This document shows, one piece after another, positions 26,036-35,570 of a DNA stretch of 64,000 bases (within the stretch, counting starts at the first letter, position 1; each line of letters begins with the position of its first letter). The notes under the pieces were generated by a model that was not told the DNA's origin, did no database searches, and worked only from the letters and a program-made list of their open reading frames with translations. Location of the stretch: contig NZ_CP194411.1 in NCBI RefSeq assembly GCF_051603425.1, forward strand, positions 1,984,001-2,048,000, written 5' to 3'. Source of the DNA: Selenomonas sputigena_A (lineage in GTDB: Bacteria; Bacillota; Negativicutes; Selenomonadales; Selenomonadaceae). Position numbers and translations under genes: made by a program.

Positions 26036-26310
26036 CTGTTTATCAGATGGAAAATGGCAGAAAGAGGAGTCCGTCAAAAAACAATTATCCTTGAATCCCA
26101 TGACGAAAAGCGTTAGAATATGATAATAGGTTTGTATCCCTGCGGCAGGATATGTTTGACAACACTTTTCATAGTATTTTGCCATGAAAAAGCAGAGGTA
26201 AGCTGCAGCCATGAGATGTTTGCTGTTTTATATTATAAGGAAGCCGGAGCCGGTTTCCCCGACAGTTTTCCATAGTATGCCCTTATCCATAGATTTTAGG
26301 CGGTGAGTTC

Positions 26311-29300
26311 ATGAATTCCATATTTGATGTGGGGATAGACATCGGTTCAACGACGATAAAACTCGTTGTCCTCGATCACGAGAAGAAGATCGTGTATAAA
26401 AATTATGCGCGTCATTTTTCTGAGATCGGCGCCTCTCTCTGCGAAAATTTGGCGAATCTCAAGAAGATCGTCGGCAGCAAGAAGTTTTCTTTCGCGCTGA
26501 CCGGTTCGGCCGGCATGGGAATTGCCCAGCATATCGGCTTGCCGTTCGTGCAGGAGGTTGTTGCCTGCGCTTCTGCCGTGAAGTCCCTGATACCCGAGAC
26601 CGATACCGTTGTCGAGCTTGGAGGCGAGGATGCCAAGGTGACGTATTTCGGCGATGCGCCGGAGCAGCGCATGAACGGCGTTTGTGCGGGAGGCACAGGC
26701 TCTTTTATCGATCATATGGCATCGCTTCTTTCGACCGACGCGCCGGGGCTTAACGCGCTGGCGGAAGAGGGTCGGCAGATTTACACGATTGCTTCTCGCT
26801 GCGGCGTTTTTGCCAAGACGGATATTCAAGCACTGATGAATGACGGTGCGGAAAAGGCGGATATTGCTCTTTCCGTCTTTCAGGCAGTCGTCAACCAGAC
26901 GATCAGCAATCTTGCGCAGGGGAGGCCGATTGGCGGCAAGGTTGCCTTCCTGGGCGGACCGCTGCACTTTCTGCCCGTTTTGCGCCGGCGTTTCATCGAG
27001 ACATTGGAGCTTGCGCCGGAGCAGGTGGTAGACGCGCCGGACGGCAATTATTTTGTTGCGCTCGGTGCAGCGCTTTCCGAGGAGACGGAAGTCGTCGATG
27101 TCGCACGCTTGGAGGAGAGTCTCGCACGCGCACGCGATGCTGCGAAAGCGGAGACGCGCCAGGCGGATTTCACGCTTTTTGCCGATGAGGCGGAGTATGC
27201 CGCGTTCAAGGAGCGCCATAACCGTGACAAGGTGAAGCGCGGCGAACTCGCTTCCTACGAGGGGCCGATCTATATCGGCATCGATGCCGGCTCTACGACG
27301 ACGAAGCTCGCGGCCATCGGCAGGGATAAGGAACTGCTTTATACTTCGTACGGCAGCAATCATGGTTCGCCTCTGAAAACGGTCGTCGAGGAACTCAAAG
27401 GACTTTATGCCAATATGAATGCGGCGACATATATTGCAGGAGCCTTGACGACGGGCTATGGCGAGGCCATTGTCAAGGCTGCCGTCCATGCGGATGCAGG
27501 AGAGGTCGAGACCTTTGCGCATCTGCGGGCAGCACAGGAATTCTGCCCTAAGGTCACGTTTGTCATGGACATCGGCGGGCAGGATATGAAATGTTTTTTT
27601 GTCAAGGACGGCAATATCGGCAATATCACGTTGAATGAGGCGTGTTCCGCCGGCTGCGGCTCGTTCATCGAGAATTTTGCCCAGGGCCTGAAGATGACGG
27701 CGGGAGAGTTCGCAGCCAAAGCTATGGATTCCAAAGCCCCTGTGGATCTCGGCACGCGCTGTACGGTCTTCATGAACTCGAAGGTCAAACAGGCACAGAA
27801 GGATGGCGCTTCTGTCAGCGATATTTCGGCGGGCATTGCTTTTTCCGTCGTCAAGAATGCGCTCTTCAAAGTCATGCAGCTCAAGGATGTCCGGGATTTG
27901 GGCGACCATATCGTCGTGCAGGGAGGCACCTTCTACAATGACGCCGTTCTGCGCTCGATGGAGAAGCTCATCGAGCGGGATGTCGTGCGTCCTGATATCT
28001 CGGGGCTTATGGGTGCTTACGGTGCGGCGATCCTCGCGCAGGAGGAGGGGCTTGAGCGTTCGGCGATTCTTTCGGCGGAGGCACTGGCTGATTTTGCCGT
28101 TACGACGAGCTCGTACCGTTGCAGGCACTGCGGCAATCAATGTCTGATCACTATGCAGAAATTCGGCGACGGCGGCAAATTTTTCACGGGCAACCGCTGC
28201 GAGCGCGGCATTGGCAAGGTGAAGCCGCAGGAAATGGAAGTGCCGAACATCTACGATTACAAGTACAGGCGCCTTTTCGATTATTACAAGCCGCTGCAGG
28301 GAGCGGCGGCGCCTCGCGGCAGGATTGGTCTGCCGCGCAGTCTCAACATGTATGAGGATTATCCGTTTTGGTTCACATTTTTCACGCGGCTCGGCTACGA
28401 GGTTGTGCTTTCGGACAAGTCGTCTGCCGCTCTTTATTACAAAGGCATGGCGACGGTGCCGTCCGATTCGCTCTGTTATCCGGCGAAGCTCGTGCACGGA
28501 CATATCATGGATCTTGTGGAGAGGGGCGTCGATAAGATCTTTTATCCGTGCATCCCATACAATATCATCGACAGCAACCATTTGGGCGATAATCATTACA
28601 ATTGCCCGGTTGTTGCCTCCTATGCCGAGAATATCCGTGCGAATATGGATGTTCTGCGCGAGAGGAATATTCGATTCCTTCAGCCGTTTTTGCCGCTTGA
28701 CAATAAGAAGCGGATGATAGAAAGGCTCACGGAAGAGCTCGGCGGGACGGAAGGCCTTGCAAAAAGCGAAATCAAGGCGGCAGTGCTTGCCGCCTACGAG
28801 GAAATCGAGCACTATAAGCAGGATGTACGCGACTATGGCGAAGGCATCCTGCAGGAGCTGGAAAAGACGCAGCAGCCTGCCATCATGCTTGTGGGCAGGC
28901 CATATCATATCGATCCCGAAATTCATCACGGCATAGCCGATATGATTGCGTCCTACGGACTGGCTATTCTTTCCGAGGATGCCGTATACCATTTGCCCGT
29001 CAAGGGGGCAGGGCTGAACATTGTCAACCAGTGGAGCTATCATGCACGGCTCTACCATGCGGCGCATTTCGTTGCCGAGCACGACAACCTGACGCTGATC
29101 CAGCTCAGCTCCTTTGGCTGCGGTCTTGATGCCGTGACGACGGGACAGGTCAAGGCCATTTTGGAAAACAATAACCGCATCTACACGATGATAAAGCTTG
29201 ACGAGGTCAGCAATCTCGGTGCGGCACGCATCCGCCTGCGCTCTTTGATCGCCGCGCTCGCGCGCCGCAAAAAGACGGTGTTTCAGCCTGCTTCGGAAGC

Positions 29301-30570
29301 GGAACGCCCGCGGTTCACCGAAGAGTGCCGCCGTACGCATACGATTCTTGCGCCGCAGTTGGCGCCGATTCATTTCCGCTTCGTGCGTCCTGTGCTGGAA
29401 AAGCATGGCTACAAGGTCGTCGTGCCGCCGCTGCCGGATAAGGCAGCAATCGACCTCGGTCTGCGTTATGTCAACAACGATATGTGCTATCCGGCCATTG
29501 TCGTCATCGGACAGCTTCTTGCCGCTTTGAAATCGGGTGAGTACGATCCTGACCACACGTCAATCGCCCTGTTCCAGACATGCGGTCCCTGCCGTGCAAC
29601 AAATTATCTGGCACTGATGCGTCAGGCGCTGAAGTATGCAGGCTATCCGCAGGTTCCCGTCTTTGCCTGCTGGGGTCTTGAGATGGATGCCTTCTCGCTC
29701 GATCGGGCGAGTTTTGTCGATATCATCAAGGCGATTCTCTATGGCGATCTTCTGCAAAAGGTCAGGAATGCGACGCTGCCGTATGAGAAGGAGCCGGGAG
29801 CCGCGGAACGCCTTTACGAGGCGTGGATGGAAAAATGCACGGAAGAACTCATGCACGGCAGTTACTTCAAATTCTCCTGCAATATTCGGCAGATCGTGCG
29901 TGATTTTGACAATTTGCCGCTTTTGGAAGGCCTTTGGAAGCCGAAGGTCGGCATTGTCGGGGAGATCCTTGTAAAGTACCACCCCGTCGCCAACAATCAT
30001 ATCGAGGAGGTTCTCATCGGAGAGGGGGCGGAGGTCGTCATGCCGGACTTTGCTGATTTCTTCCTTTATATGGCTTACGATTCCATTGTGGAGAGACAGC
30101 TTTTCTCGGGTAAGCTCAAGGATAAGATGTTTGGGCAGATGTTTATCAGTCTCGTCGAATTTTTCCGCCGCCCGATGCGCCAGGCTCTGAAGAAGAGCAG
30201 GCGTTTCGAGGCGCCCTATAAGATTGGCGATACGGCGCGCCTTGCCAAGAAGCATGTGTCGCTTGGCAATATGGCGGGCGAGGGATGGTTCCTCACCGGC
30301 GAGATGGTCAAACTCATCCATGAGGGCGTGCCCAACGTGGTTTGCCTGCAGCCGTTCGGCTGCCTGCCGAATCACATCACGGGCAAGGGGGTCATTCATA
30401 GTCTCCGGAACGATTACAAGGGGGCGAATATCGTGGCCATTGACTGCGATCCCGGCTCCTCGGAGGTCAATCAGCTCAACCGTATCAAGCTGATGCTGGC
30501 TGTTGCCAAGGAAAGGGATCCGAGGCGACGTACTGCGGCCGCATCTGCTGATAGTATCGAGCAGAATTGA
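26311..30570 (+). CDS. 2-hydroxyacyl-CoA dehydratase activase, two ATPase modules fused to DUF2229 and dehydratase-like domains
   Basis: 1419 residues. Two tandem BadF/BcrA/HgdC-type ATPase modules are seen: one opening with GIDIGSTTIKLVVLD near residue 8, the other with GIDAGSTTTKLAAIG near residue 324. Each has a later GGxDxK-like motif (LGGEDAKV, IGGQDMKC) and a Cys in a Gly-rich loop that would hold the 4Fe-4S cluster (CAGGTGSF, CSAGCGSF). Then come a Cys-rich hinge (RCRHCGNQC, near 610), a DUF2229 region and an HgdB-like C-terminus. Small activases of this family energise an electron for radical dehydration of 2-hydroxyacyl-CoA. The function of the giant fused form is not established, and no dehydratase subunit genes adjoin it. 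ATG 26311 follows GGCGGTG. Confidence 0.9.
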   Translation: MNSIFDVGIDIGSTTIKLVVLDHEKKIVYKNYARHFSEIGASLCENLANLKKIVGSKKFSFALTGSAGMGIAQHIGLPFVQEVVACASAVKSLIPETDTVVELGGEDAKVTYFGDAPEQRMNGVCAGGTGSFIDHMASLLSTDAPGLNALAEEGRQIYTIASRCGVFAKTDIQALMNDGAEKADIALSVFQAVVNQTISNLAQGRPIGGKVAFLGGPLHFLPVLRRRFIETLELAPEQVVDAPDGNYFVALGAALSEETEVVDVARLEESLARARDAAKAETRQADFTLFADEAEYAAFKERHNRDKVKRGELASYEGPIYIGIDAGSTTTKLAAIGRDKELLYTSYGSNHGSPLKTVVEELKGLYANMNAATYIAGALTTGYGEAIVKAAVHADAGEVETFAHLRAAQEFCPKVTFVMDIGGQDMKCFFVKDGNIGNITLNEACSAGCGSFIENFAQGLKMTAGEFAAKAMDSKAPVDLGTRCTVFMNSKVKQAQKDGASVSDISAGIAFSVVKNALFKVMQLKDVRDLGDHIVVQGGTFYNDAVLRSMEKLIERDVVRPDISGLMGAYGAAILAQEEGLERSAILSAEALADFAVTTSSYRCRHCGNQCLITMQKFGDGGKFFTGNRCERGIGKVKPQEMEVPNIYDYKYRRLFDYYKPLQGAAAPRGRIGLPRSLNMYEDYPFWFTFFTRLGYEVVLSDKSSAALYYKGMATVPSDSLCYPAKLVHGHIMDLVERGVDKIFYPCIPYNIIDSNHLGDNHYNCPVVASYAENIRANMDVLRERNIRFLQPFLPLDNKKRMIERLTEELGGTEGLAKSEIKAAVLAAYEEIEHYKQDVRDYGEGILQELEKTQQPAIMLVGRPYHIDPEIHHGIADMIASYGLAILSEDAVYHLPVKGAGLNIVNQWSYHARLYHAAHFVAEHDNLTLIQLSSFGCGLDAVTTGQVKAILENNNRIYTMIKLDEVSNLGAARIRLRSLIAALARRKKTVFQPASEAERPRFTEECRRTHTILAPQLAPIHFRFVRPVLEKHGYKVVVPPLPDKAAIDLGLRYVNNDMCYPAIVVIGQLLAALKSGEYDPDHTSIALFQTCGPCRATNYLALMRQALKYAGYPQVPVFACWGLEMDAFSLDRASFVDIIKAILYGDLLQKVRNATLPYEKEPGAAERLYEAWMEKCTEELMHGSYFKFSCNIRQIVRDFDNLPLLEGLWKPKVGIVGEILVKYHPVANNHIEEVLIGEGAEVVMPDFADFFLYMAYDSIVERQLFSGKLKDKMFGQMFISLVEFFRRPMRQALKKSRRFEAPYKIGDTARLAKKHVSLGNMAGEGWFLTGEMVKLIHEGVPNVVCLQPFGCLPNHITGKGVIHSLRNDYKGANIVAIDCDPGSSEVNQLNRIKLMLAVAKERDPRRRTAAASADSIEQN

Positions 30571-30576
30571 CGACTG

Positions 30577-31827
30577 GTGGCTGATATGGTTTTACAAAAG
30601 AAATATAAGGCGACGCTGGCGCTTTGCGTCAGCGTCGCTGGTACGCTGGCCGTTCTGCCTATGGTCGGTCAGGGCTTTCTCTGGGATTTGCTTGAAGCGG
30701 GATTTCTCGCCTCTACGGTCGGCGGGCTTGCGGATTGGTTTGCAGTCACGGCCATTTTCCGAAAACCCTTGGGCATATCGTATCGCACCGATATCTTGCG
30801 GAAAAACCGCGGACGCATCATGCAAGCTCTTGTCGATTATGCGGCGAACGATCTTTTAAGCGCCGATCATATCATGGCGGCGGCACGCAGGCTCGATATG
30901 GCACAGATGTTCGTTGCATACCTCGTGCAGCGCGGCGGGCGCGAGCGCATCAAGACACTCGCCGCCGCAGTAATCCTGCGCACGGCGGAAACGATGGATA
31001 CCGAAAGCGTTTCCCGAAGCGTCTGGCCTGCCATTCGGGAAAGCCTCAAGAGTTTTCCGCTGGAAAAATTCCGTCTGAGGCTTTTCGATATGCTCGGTGA
31101 GAAAAGGCACAGCGACCGCATCCTGCATCTCGTTCTTCGTGCCGTACGCCGCACGCTTCTCGATCCTGCTCTGCAGGAAATCCTGCTGGAAAACATCCGG
31201 GAACTGCGCGAGCGTTACGAACGGCAGGCGAATCTCAGGACGACGGTCATTCAGGCCATGGATCTGACAGATGAACGACTGAAGGAAATCGCCCTTTCGC
31301 ACCTTGACGCATATCTCGCTGAGATGCTCAAGGGCGAAGGGGATGGTTATGAAAAATTATCTGCAGGATTTCGCGAGATGCTGTATGCTTTCGGTGCGAA
31401 CGATTCGCTGAAAAAAGCGATTGCAGGTTGGAAGGAAACGACTTTCCAGAAAATCGATCTTTCGGCGCAGTTCGCCGCCTGGCTTGAGAAAAATGTCAAG
31501 GGGGCGGAGCCTTTTTGGCGCGAACCGCTGTTTTCCCTTGTGGACCAAAAAATCGATGAATTCATCGCAAATAAGAGTTTGCAGCGGCGTGCCGATTTGG
31601 CGTTCAAGCGGGTGATGGAAAAGGAGCTCAAGGATCACCACGCCTTCATCACACAGATGGTGAAGGAGCGGCTGGAAGAATTCTCGGATGATGAACTCAT
31701 CGCTTTTGTGGAAAGCCGCGTTGATGACGATTTGCAGATGATACGGATCAACGGTTCCGTCGTGGGATCGCTGGCCGGGATGATGCTCTATCTCATCGCG
31801 TATTTTGTGGAAAAGGCGGTGGGCTGA
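30577..31827 (+). CDS. DUF445 family membrane protein (first of two)
   Basis: About 416 residues; start either GTG 30577 or ATG 30586, neither with a strong ribosome site, and the gene begins 6 nt after the activase stop. One N-terminal membrane segment (LALCVSVAGTLAVLPMVG region) leads into GGLADWFAVTAIFRKPLG, the DUF445 signature. The long helical middle is probably coiled coil, and a C-terminal hydrophobic segment (GSLAGMMLYLIAYFVE) follows the conserved IRINGSVVG. Function of the family is unknown. Its stop overlaps the start of a paralogue. Confidence 0.85.
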   Translation: MADMVLQKKYKATLALCVSVAGTLAVLPMVGQGFLWDLLEAGFLASTVGGLADWFAVTAIFRKPLGISYRTDILRKNRGRIMQALVDYAANDLLSADHIMAAARRLDMAQMFVAYLVQRGGRERIKTLAAAVILRTAETMDTESVSRSVWPAIRESLKSFPLEKFRLRLFDMLGEKRHSDRILHLVLRAVRRTLLDPALQEILLENIRELRERYERQANLRTTVIQAMDLTDERLKEIALSHLDAYLAEMLKGEGDGYEKLSAGFREMLYAFGANDSLKKAIAGWKETTFQKIDLSAQFAAWLEKNVKGAEPFWREPLFSLVDQKIDEFIANKSLQRRADLAFKRVMEKELKDHHAFITQMVKERLEEFSDDELIAFVESRVDDDLQMIRINGSVVGSLAGMMLYLIAYFVEKAVG

Positions 31828-33122
31828 TGTTTTGGCGTTCGTGGAACAAAGCGGACAAAACCCTTCTGGCCGCTGCCGTCATTTTTCTCCTGGCACTTGC
31901 CCTTGTGATCGAGTATCCTAGGAGCCTTCTGGCGCGCGGTTTCCTCGCCTGTGCAGATGCGGCTCTCGTCGGGGGAATTGCGGATTGGTTCGCCGTGACG
32001 GCGCTTTTTCGGAAACCGCTTGGTTTTCCGTGGCATACAGCGCTTTTGCCGAGGCGGCGCGAGGCGTTTATCAAAGCCTCGATCATGCTCGTGCAGCGCG
32101 AGTTTTTTTCGCGCCGCAAACTCTTCCAGGTGATTCGTCATATGGATTTTATCGGTATGCTGCTTGAGGCGATGCGCCGTGAGACGGTGCAGGAAAAGCT
32201 CGTGCAGCAGCTTCTGCATTATGTGCGGGGCTTTGCCATGCATATCGACCGCAGACAGCAGGCGGAAAGTTTTGCCTCTGAAATGCGCCAGGAGTTGTCG
32301 AAGACACGGCCGGGCGAGATGTTTTCTCTGATCGGGCGCTGGATGCGCGACGATGAACGCGATCATGTGCTCGTGGCTCGTGCAGCCGAATATCTTTCGG
32401 AAAGGGCGGCGGCTCCAGAGTTTCCTCAAAACGTTGAGCGCCTTCTTTATGCGTATGCCAAGGAACGTGCAACGAGCCGCTGGGAAATGTTTCTTCTGGG
32501 GCTCGGGCAGATGACGGATGTGCTGAACTTCGAGGATATTGCCCATCTTGTACAGCATCAGGCTTTGCGCGTATTGACGGAGCTGGCTGAGAAGGATTCG
32601 CCGCTGCAGGAGAAGTTCATCGGCATCTGCTATGAGAAAGCTGCCGAACTTTCAGAGGATGAGGATTTCATCCGGTTTTCTATGGAGCTTCGGGATACCT
32701 TGCTTGAAGGCTTGCCTCTGGAGGAAGCCATCGAGCGCAGCATTGAGTTTGTGCAAAAGCACTTTTTTCTTGCACGTCCGGCACGCGGCCTCGATCTCGT
32801 GCTCCCCTTGCTGCGCGAGAGTTTTTCCGCTGTGCTCGTCGCAGAACTTCGACGCACGCTCGTGCTTGTTCAGGAAGATGAGAAACTGCAGAAGACGATT
32901 GACAAGTTCCTTTATGATCTTGCAGCACGGTCGGCGCTTGCAGCTCAGGAACTCGTGGGCATCATAGTGCATGATGTGCTCGCGCGCCTGACGGATGAGC
33001 AGCTCAACCACCTTGTTTATGACAAGGTCGAGCCGGATCTCTTGTGGATTCGTATGAACGGCTCGATTGTGGGCGCCAGCATAGGTCTTTTGATATTTTT
33101 GTTGATGCAGCTTATTCATTGA
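31827..33122 (+). CDS. DUF445 family membrane protein (second of two)
   Basis: 431 residues. The ATG overlaps the stop of the first DUF445 gene (TGATG). The same plan is seen: N-terminal membrane segment (LLAAAVIFLLALALVI), GGIADWFAVTALFRKPLG signature, long helical body, then WIRMNGSIVGASIGLLIFLLMQ at the end. Ends with hydrophobic segments at both termini suggest both tails sit in the membrane. Tandem duplication followed by divergence is evident from the shared start and end motifs. Function unknown; a hetero-oligomer with its neighbour is a reasonable guess from the coupling. Confidence 0.87.
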   Translation: MFWRSWNKADKTLLAAAVIFLLALALVIEYPRSLLARGFLACADAALVGGIADWFAVTALFRKPLGFPWHTALLPRRREAFIKASIMLVQREFFSRRKLFQVIRHMDFIGMLLEAMRRETVQEKLVQQLLHYVRGFAMHIDRRQQAESFASEMRQELSKTRPGEMFSLIGRWMRDDERDHVLVARAAEYLSERAAAPEFPQNVERLLYAYAKERATSRWEMFLLGLGQMTDVLNFEDIAHLVQHQALRVLTELAEKDSPLQEKFIGICYEKAAELSEDEDFIRFSMELRDTLLEGLPLEEAIERSIEFVQKHFFLARPARGLDLVLPLLRESFSAVLVAELRRTLVLVQEDEKLQKTIDKFLYDLAARSALAAQELVGIIVHDVLARLTDEQLNHLVYDKVEPDLLWIRMNGSIVGASIGLLIFLLMQLIH

Positions 33123-33215
33123 GATGCGGAGACTGCTGTTTTGTGGATAATTCGCTTGCCGTATGATAATATAGAGGACAGAAGTTTTTTGCAAAAATGC
33201 GAATGGAGCGATTTC

Positions 33216-34934
33216 GTGAAAAAGACAATGATAAAAGCGGTTTTTGCAGCTGCCTTGGCAGGTCTGTCGGCATGGGGGGCGGCGAATCCCGCCGCAGTAC
33301 AGGCTTCTGCTGTGGATGATGCACTGGCAAGAGCTGCCGGAAGTTTTGACGCATCCGGTGCGAAGCCGGAGCCTACGAAGCCACAGGAGCCTGTGAAGCA
33401 GAAACCTGCGAAGCCGGAGCCTGCGAAGCCGCAGGAGCCTGTGAAGCAGAAACCTGCAAAGCCGGAGCCTGCGAAGCCGCAGGAGCCGGTGAAGCAGAAG
33501 CCTGCAAAGCCGGAGCCTGCGAAGCCGCAGGAGCCTGTGAAGCAGAAACCGGTAAAACAGGAGGCGGCGAAGCCGCAGGAGCCTGTGAAGCAGAAGCCTG
33601 CAAAGCCGGAGCCTACGAAGCCACAGGAGCCTCTGAAGCAGAAACCGGTAAAACAGGAGGCGGCGAAGCCGCAGGAGCCTCTGAAGCAGAAGCCTGCAAA
33701 GCAGGAACCGACAAAGCTGCAGATTACGCCCCCTGTCGGCCAAAATCTGGCAGGGGAAGGTGAGATTGCTATCCAGTCGCCGGATTTCAAGGCCATTCGA
33801 GAAGGTAATGCGAGTTATCAAAAAAATGATCTTGAAGCTGCCTATCGGAGTTTCAACGAAGCGGTGAAGATCAACGGCACGAATTCGACGGCTTTGATTA
33901 ATCGCGGCGTTGTTTTGCGTGATATGAAACGCTACGATGAGGCCTTGCGGGATTTTGAGGCTGCTCAAAAACTGGAACCAGGGCTTGCGCTTATCGAATT
34001 TGAGATGGCGCTCGTCCATATCGCACAAAACAACGCTGCGGAGGCCATGACTCATCTGAGCCGTTCCATCGACCTGCAGCCGGATAATTCTGCGACTTAT
34101 ATGTATCGTGCAGCCGTTGAGCGCAAACTGGGAAAACTTAAGGAAGCCGTTGAAGATTATACGCGCTCCATTGAAAAGGGCACGGAGGGGGACAATCACC
34201 TGCGCGCCTATATCGAACGAGGGATCACCAAGGAGCAGATGAAAGATTTCGCGGGTGCTGCCGCTGATTATACGACAGCCCTGCAGATCGATGAAAAGAG
34301 CCCTGCGGCTTTGAATGGGCGCGGCGTCGTCTATGATAAGCTGGGCAAATACGAGGAGGCCGTTGCGGATTTCTCAAAGCTTCTCACCATCCTGCCGCCT
34401 GAGAATACCGCTGTCGTTTATTTGAACCGCGCAGGCAGCTATCGCAATATGAAGAGATACGGGGAAGCTATTGATGATTTTACGCACGCCCTTGAAAAGG
34501 CGCCGGATAATCTGACGGTTTATGTGGAGCGCGCCTTGACGTATCGTATGATGGAGCGTCACGAGGAGGCTTTGGCCGATCTTGACAAGGCGGTCTCTCT
34601 CCAGCCGGGGAATGCGGATCTTCTGAACCTGCGCGCCATCGAGAAAATCAAGCTGCAGAAGGCTGAGGGAGCTCTCAAAGATCTTGACGAGGCTATCCGG
34701 ATCAATGGAACCAATCCCGCCTTTTATGCGAATCGCGCAGGTCTTCTCGAAAACCAGGGTGAGCGGGAAAGAGCCATAGCCGATTATTCGGCGGCGCTTC
34801 GCCTTGATCCGTCCAATGTCGGCTGCTATTACCGCCGCGGCTATCTTTACAAGAGGCAGGGCATGACGAAGGAATCCGAGGCCGACTATAAGGCTGCGCT
34901 TGCCCTTCAGCCTGATTTGCCGGCATACGAGTGA
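33216..34934 (+). CDS. Secreted TPR protein with Lys/Pro-rich repeats
   Basis: 572 residues from GTG 33216 (GGAG 7 nt upstream; ATG 33228 is too far from it). A signal peptide (MIKAVFAAALAGLSAWGAA, cleavage near VQA-SA) leads to a linker of 16-residue repeats of the type KPAKPEPAKPQEPVKQ. The remainder is about ten tetratricopeptide repeats (NRGVVLRDMKRYDEALRDFE and similar). TPR arrays bind partner proteins. The repeat linker is TonB-like in composition and could span a periplasm or wall layer in a diderm. A weak promoter (TTGTGG-18-GATAAT, 33141-33170) precedes it. It probably acts in the periplasm; partner unknown. Confidence 0.8.
   Translation: MKKTMIKAVFAAALAGLSAWGAANPAAVQASAVDDALARAAGSFDASGAKPEPTKPQEPVKQKPAKPEPAKPQEPVKQKPAKPEPAKPQEPVKQKPAKPEPAKPQEPVKQKPVKQEAAKPQEPVKQKPAKPEPTKPQEPLKQKPVKQEAAKPQEPLKQKPAKQEPTKLQITPPVGQNLAGEGEIAIQSPDFKAIREGNASYQKNDLEAAYRSFNEAVKINGTNSTALINRGVVLRDMKRYDEALRDFEAAQKLEPGLALIEFEMALVHIAQNNAAEAMTHLSRSIDLQPDNSATYMYRAAVERKLGKLKEAVEDYTRSIEKGTEGDNHLRAYIERGITKEQMKDFAGAAADYTTALQIDEKSPAALNGRGVVYDKLGKYEEAVADFSKLLTILPPENTAVVYLNRAGSYRNMKRYGEAIDDFTHALEKAPDNLTVYVERALTYRMMERHEEALADLDKAVSLQPGNADLLNLRAIEKIKLQKAEGALKDLDEAIRINGTNPAFYANRAGLLENQGERERAIADYSAALRLDPSNVGCYYRRGYLYKRQGMTKESEADYKAALALQPDLPAYE
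33359..33716 (+). repeat. 48-bp in-frame tandem repeats (Lys/Pro linker)
   Basis: About seven and a half copies of a 48-bp unit encoding 16 residues built from KPAKPEP, AKPQEP and VKQ blocks. Some copies carry KPVKQEA in place of KPAKPEP, and the last two full copies read PLKQ for PVKQ. The near-identity at DNA level allows copy-number change by slippage without loss of frame. Confidence 0.85.
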
Positions 34935-34960
34935 ACTTGCCGAAAATGAGAGGCCGTTTG

Positions 34961-35006
34961 CGAAAAGAAAAGAGGCTGACCCGTCAGGCAGCCTCTTTCC
35001 TTTTCG
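34961..35006. terminator. Bidirectional terminator between convergent genes
   Basis: An 18-bp stem (34961-34978 with 34989-35006, one mismatch) with a 10-nt loop and T-runs on both strands, between the TPR gene and the end of the SpeD-like gene. Confidence 0.85.
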
Positions 35007-35021
35007 TATGATGTTATGGTT

Positions 35022-35489
35022 TTAATAGTTCGATTTGCGGTTGCGCCGCGCAAGCAGGCGGATGACTTTGGCGCCTGTGTTGTGGATGCGCCGCAGGGGA
35101 GCGACGCGGGATTTGATCTTGGGCTTCATGTCCTTGACCGTGCCGAAGTCGCCGCGCTTGAGGACGGTTGTGCGGAACTTGTCGGGTTTGAAGAAATTCC
35201 TGAGTCCTTTGAAGAGAGCCTCCGGGTCGGCTTCGGCGACACAGAGAAAAACATCGGCTGCCGCATATTTGAGCTCGGTGTAGGTATGGATGGCGAGGTG
35301 GCCTTCCTTGAGCGCTGCGAGGATGACGAAATGACCGCGCTCGATTACCTGCGTGTCGACCTGCAGGATATGGAATCCTGTATTATCCGTCAGTCGGCGG
35401 AGCGTAGCAACGGTCATCTCCATGTCCGACAGCTTGTTTTCTTTGCAGTTGTATAAGTCAGCAGTAAGATGCCGTGCGATAATCTTCAA
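35022..35489 (-). CDS. SpeD-like protein lacking the pyruvoyl-forming serine
   Basis: 155 residues from TTG 35489, which follows AAAGGAG at good spacing; the open frame further up lacks a ribosome site. The sequence follows the bacterial S-adenosylmethionine decarboxylase fold: ARHLTADLYNC at the start, EGHLAIHTYTELKYAAADVFLC in the middle. In active class 1B SpeD the middle reads ESHLTIHT, where Ser is cleaved to form the pyruvoyl cofactor. Here that Ser is Gly (GGC at this codon), while the following His and the Cys of DVFLC remain. Self-processing should not be possible. The C-terminus is very basic (RLLARRNRKS). It is divergent from an MTA/SAH nucleosidase gene. It may have a non-enzymatic role. 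Confidence 0.7.
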   Translation of the reverse strand: MKIIARHLTADLYNCKENKLSDMEMTVATLRRLTDNTGFHILQVDTQVIERGHFVILAALKEGHLAIHTYTELKYAAADVFLCVAEADPEALFKGLRNFFKPDKFRTTVLKRGDFGTVKDMKPKIKSRVAPLRRIHNTGAKVIRLLARRNRKSNY

Positions 35490-35570
35490 GAGGGAATCGC
35501 TCCTTTTCAATAAACTTGCTGTGTCATTTGCGTTCGCTTGCCATACGCGTATGTTCACGCTTAAACTTTC

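Noticed and set aside
26347..29556. Minus-strand open frame of 1069 codons opposite the activase gene
   Set aside because: It mirrors the high-GC third-position pattern of the plus-strand gene, has no ribosome site or family motifs, and the plus-strand product is a clear family member.
33359..33716. 48-bp repeat array as a CRISPR
   Set aside because: The units are contiguous without spacers, in frame, and encode a regular Lys/Pro linker inside a secreted TPR protein.
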